DNA of 64,000 nucleotides from Cokeromyces recurvatus. Its lineage: Eukaryota > Mucoromycota > Mucoromycetes > Mucorales > Mucoraceae. The notes beneath the pieces are model-generated. The model was not told the origin of the DNA and ran no database searches. It worked only from the letters and a program-made list of their open reading frames with translations. Shown piece by piece: positions 61,820 to 64,000 of this stretch (the first letter of the stretch is position 1; each line of letters opens with the position of its first letter). The DNA lies in assembly GCF_025118155.1 (NCBI RefSeq), contig NW_026251414.1:62001-126000 (forward strand). The letters are read 5' to 3'. Position numbers and translations under genes: made by a program.

Positions 61820-62760
61820 ATGAATTCTATGCGTTCTCTTGTTCGACAGGCAATTAAACCACTTACTCGGAATAGCTTTGCTAAACGTACAATTTATTCT
61901 ACACCTGCTTCTTTTTCAGATGCAATTTTTGTGGTAACATAATAATCCTTAAAATTACCTACTACATACATGAACTTATATAATCGTGACATTTTTTTTT
62001 TTTATTTTTTGACACTTTATATTCAATGTGCAATTGTCGATCTAATTACATGTTTAATAGCATCGTGACACACCTGAAAATAATCCCAGCATTCCTTTTG
62101 AATTCAATGAGGATAATAAAAAGCGAATTAATGAAATTTTAAAAAAATATCCTGAACAATATAAGAAAGCAGCTATTATGCCTTTATTAGATCTCGGACA
62201 GAGACAACACGGTTTTACTTCTATTTCAGTTATGAATGAAGTTGCACGTCTATTAGAAGTTCCACCTATGCGTGTTTATGAAGTAGCTACGTTTTATACA
62301 ATGTATAACCGTCAACCAGTAGGTAAATATTTCCTTCAATTATGTACAACAACGCCTTGTCAGTTAGGTGGATGTGGATCTACAAAGATTTTGAAGACAA
62401 TTAAAGAAAACCTTGGCATTGAAGTAGGCGAAACAACAAAGGATGGTAAATTTACTTTGGTTGAAGTTGAGTGTGCTGGTGCTTGTGTTAATGCTCCTGT
62501 CATGGCTATTAATGATGATTATTATGTAAGTTTTTTTTTTTATTTTTTTATCTATGTTTAAGTATTTTAATATATTTTTTAAATAGGAGGATTTGACGCC
62601 TGAAACAACTGTAAAGCTTTTAGAAAACTTAAAAGCTGATAAACCAATTACTCCCGGTCCTCAAAATGGACGTCATACATGTGAGTACGCTCCAGGTGTT
62701 TATACTACACTAAATGAAGAGCCTTATGGTCCTGGATTCAGAGTTCGTGATGACTTGTAA
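61820..62760 (+). CDS. Mitochondrial complex I 24-kDa subunit (NDUFV2/NuoE)
   Basis: Three exons: 61820..61933, 62061..62525, 62587..62760, giving 250 aa. The first ~30 residues ([20 protein letters not shown]) are basic and hydroxylated, a mitochondrial presequence. The thioredoxin-like domain binds the N1a 2Fe-2S cluster through four Cys: two in [11 protein letters not shown] (first and sixth residues) and two in [33 protein letters not shown] and a C-terminal [10 protein letters not shown] complete the family signature. It works in the NADH-oxidising arm of respiratory complex I with the 51-kDa subunit. Presence of complex I excludes Saccharomyces-like yeasts. Confidence 0.95.
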
Positions 62761-63169
62761 TAAGACAATGATAAATAAATAAATGAATAAAAAAAATAAA
62801 TAAAAATATAGATATGATTTAGGCAAAATAAATAAATAAAAAAAAAATTAAAAAACTGCGATCTATGTTGTATAATAAATACAGTGAAGCTGATAAATAG
62901 TTTCACTTATTTCTAGAAATTGGGCTCACAATCTCAGAAAAAAAATTGCATAGTTTTTTATTTTTTCGCACAGTTTACAGAAGATTAATTTGCTCACTTC
63001 TAAAATTTAGTTTTTGCTCAGTGTATGCGAAATTTATTAGAGGGGATCTTTATTCAAACAAGTTTTGAACTTTGATTTTGAATAACGACAAAATCCTTGT
63101 TAGTCACTTATTAAAACATTTTGACATGCTTCAGTGATTCTCATATTGAGTGTTTCGGCCTCTAAAAGC

Positions 63170-63800
63170 TTTTCTCGCTTCAATTTACTCTTAACAACAG
63201 ACTAGACCAAAATTACTCAAATGGGTTGAATTCAGGGGAATATGGTGGGAGATAAACACAATTGTACCCACGACTTTCGATAAACTTTCTAATGTTATTC
63301 GAGGTATGAATAGGTGCATTGTCCATAATAAGATAATTGCCCTTCGAATTCCTCATGGCAATCCATCACATCTAGAGTATTTGCAATAAAAATTGAAATA
63401 GTGTCCAGTAACAGTTCCAGTAGTTTTTTTTTTTTTTTCAATGAAAAGTTGCATTCACTTCTCATAAAGTTATAAACAGTGCTGCGCGAAATTTTAAGAT
63501 CATTGAGCCGTTTCAATAAATGCTCGGTCACTTCAACAACAGAAGCAGAAGAATTAGCATCAATGAAAATGATATCAGTCTTTTTATGTTCTTCAGTTAG
63601 AATACACACTTGCGACCTACTCTGTTACAGCTGTCAAAAATAGTATCAGGGCACACACTATACTGCTTAACTTATCTCTATGCTGCTCGAATGTGAATGC
63701 CCAACTACTTCGTTGTAGCTGATGCACTCATGCACTTTTCAATCTTCAGACCGAAAACCTAACTTTATCCTGAACGGTATAATGCATATAGTCCCGCTTT
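63170..63800 (-). pseudogene. Decayed, internally deleted Tc1-like transposase
   Basis: On the minus strand the fragments appear in transposase order but in shifting frames. First come helix-turn-helix pieces (about 63650-63790, with in-frame stops). Next is a segment with DANSSASVVEVTEHLLKRL and SRSTVYNFMRSECN (about 63440-63600), then LDVMD, MDNAPIHTSN carrying one catalytic Asp (about 63305-63400), and VYLPPYSPEFNPFE with the last acidic residue of a DDE triad (about 63205-63250). The central part that would hold the first Asp is missing after the A-run. Several stops and frameshifts make it non-functional. The family is the Tc1/mariner type, common in Mucorales. I did not find a convincing terminal repeat; the right end may lie beyond the window. 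Confidence 0.75.
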
Positions 63801-64000
63801 GTGCTTGCCTCCTTCATACGGATATCTTTAACTTTTGGCTTTTCTACCAACATTGGGCAAGTCAGACAAGATTCACTGGAGGTCGTAGTTTTCAAGCACT
63901 CTAATATAGAGTGCAGCAAGTTAATAATTTCATTTAATTATTTCCGTGTTGGTCGGTCATATAGTCACTTTGATAAAAAGTGAGTTCAAAAGTCATTTTA

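Noticed and set aside
62921..63000. Possible terminal repeat of the transposon (gctcacaatctcag...)
   Set aside because: No matching inverted copy inside the window, so it cannot be supported from this sequence.

Overview
This is a 64 kb piece of nuclear DNA from a fungus, most likely an early-diverging one of the Mucoromycota (Mucorales type). Four things point there: an AT-rich sequence full of A/T homopolymers; genes with many short introns (about 50-120 nt); a gene set mixing typical fungal proteins (Skt5, Bem2, Rud3, Sur7-like) with ones absent from yeasts (FANCD2, a BORCS8-like subunit, a WASP with a GTPase-binding motif, an AIG1/FAR-17a protein); and a decayed Tc1-like transposase at the right end. 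The species cannot be named from this window. Exon structures were worked out by hand from reading-frame continuity and splice sites; every multi-exon model given adds up to a whole number of codons.

Layout. 0-2.4 kb: AIG1-like gene running off the left edge, a diverged ~150-bp inverted repeat, and a 56-codon membrane ORF. 3.9-9.8 kb: aldehyde dehydrogenase, sphingoid-base/diacylglycerol-type kinase, PRPP synthetase. 11.5-24.7 kb: bZIP factor, a 2170-aa Bem2-like RasGEF/PH/RhoGAP protein, a divergently placed F-BAR/RhoGAP protein (Rgd1-like), and a small acylated SVIP-like protein. 27-29.4 kb: SREBP-type bHLH factor with a membrane hairpin. 29.8-37.6 kb: FANCD2 (21 exons) head to head with a serine/threonine dehydratase. 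38.3-41.6 kb: a 65-aa protein and a ribonucleotide reductase large-subunit paralogue. 42.7-49.2 kb: Sur7/PalI-like protein, SET-domain lysine methyltransferase, BORCS8-like subunit, PPPDE peptidase. 49.3-56.8 kb: the golgin Rud3, TFIIH subunit Tfb1, WASP/Las17. 57.2-62.8 kb: Skt5/Chs4, a class I histone deacetylase, and the 24-kDa complex I subunit. 62.9-64 kb: transposase relic.

The most unusual item is the RNR large-subunit paralogue at 38823-41565. Frame and fold landmarks are intact over 789 residues, and register matches the human enzyme, but every catalytic residue I can place is replaced (Cys218, Asn427, Cys429, Glu431, Cys444 and the radical-transfer tyrosine pair), while the N-terminal ATP-cone and the C-terminal Cys-x-x-Cys tail remain. 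It looks like a conserved, catalytically dead R1 (a pseudoenzyme), perhaps regulatory. Its promoter and that of FANCD2 both carry clustered ACGCG boxes, suggesting shared G1/S control.

Functional themes: Rho/Cdc42 polarity and actin (Bem2, Rgd1, Las17, Skt5), DNA synthesis and repair (RNR paralogue, FANCD2, Tfb1, PRPP synthetase), and membranes or lipids (AIG1, ALDH, lipid kinase, SREBP, Sur7, Rud3, BORC). Neighbours are not arranged as a pathway cluster; this reads as ordinary eukaryotic gene order.
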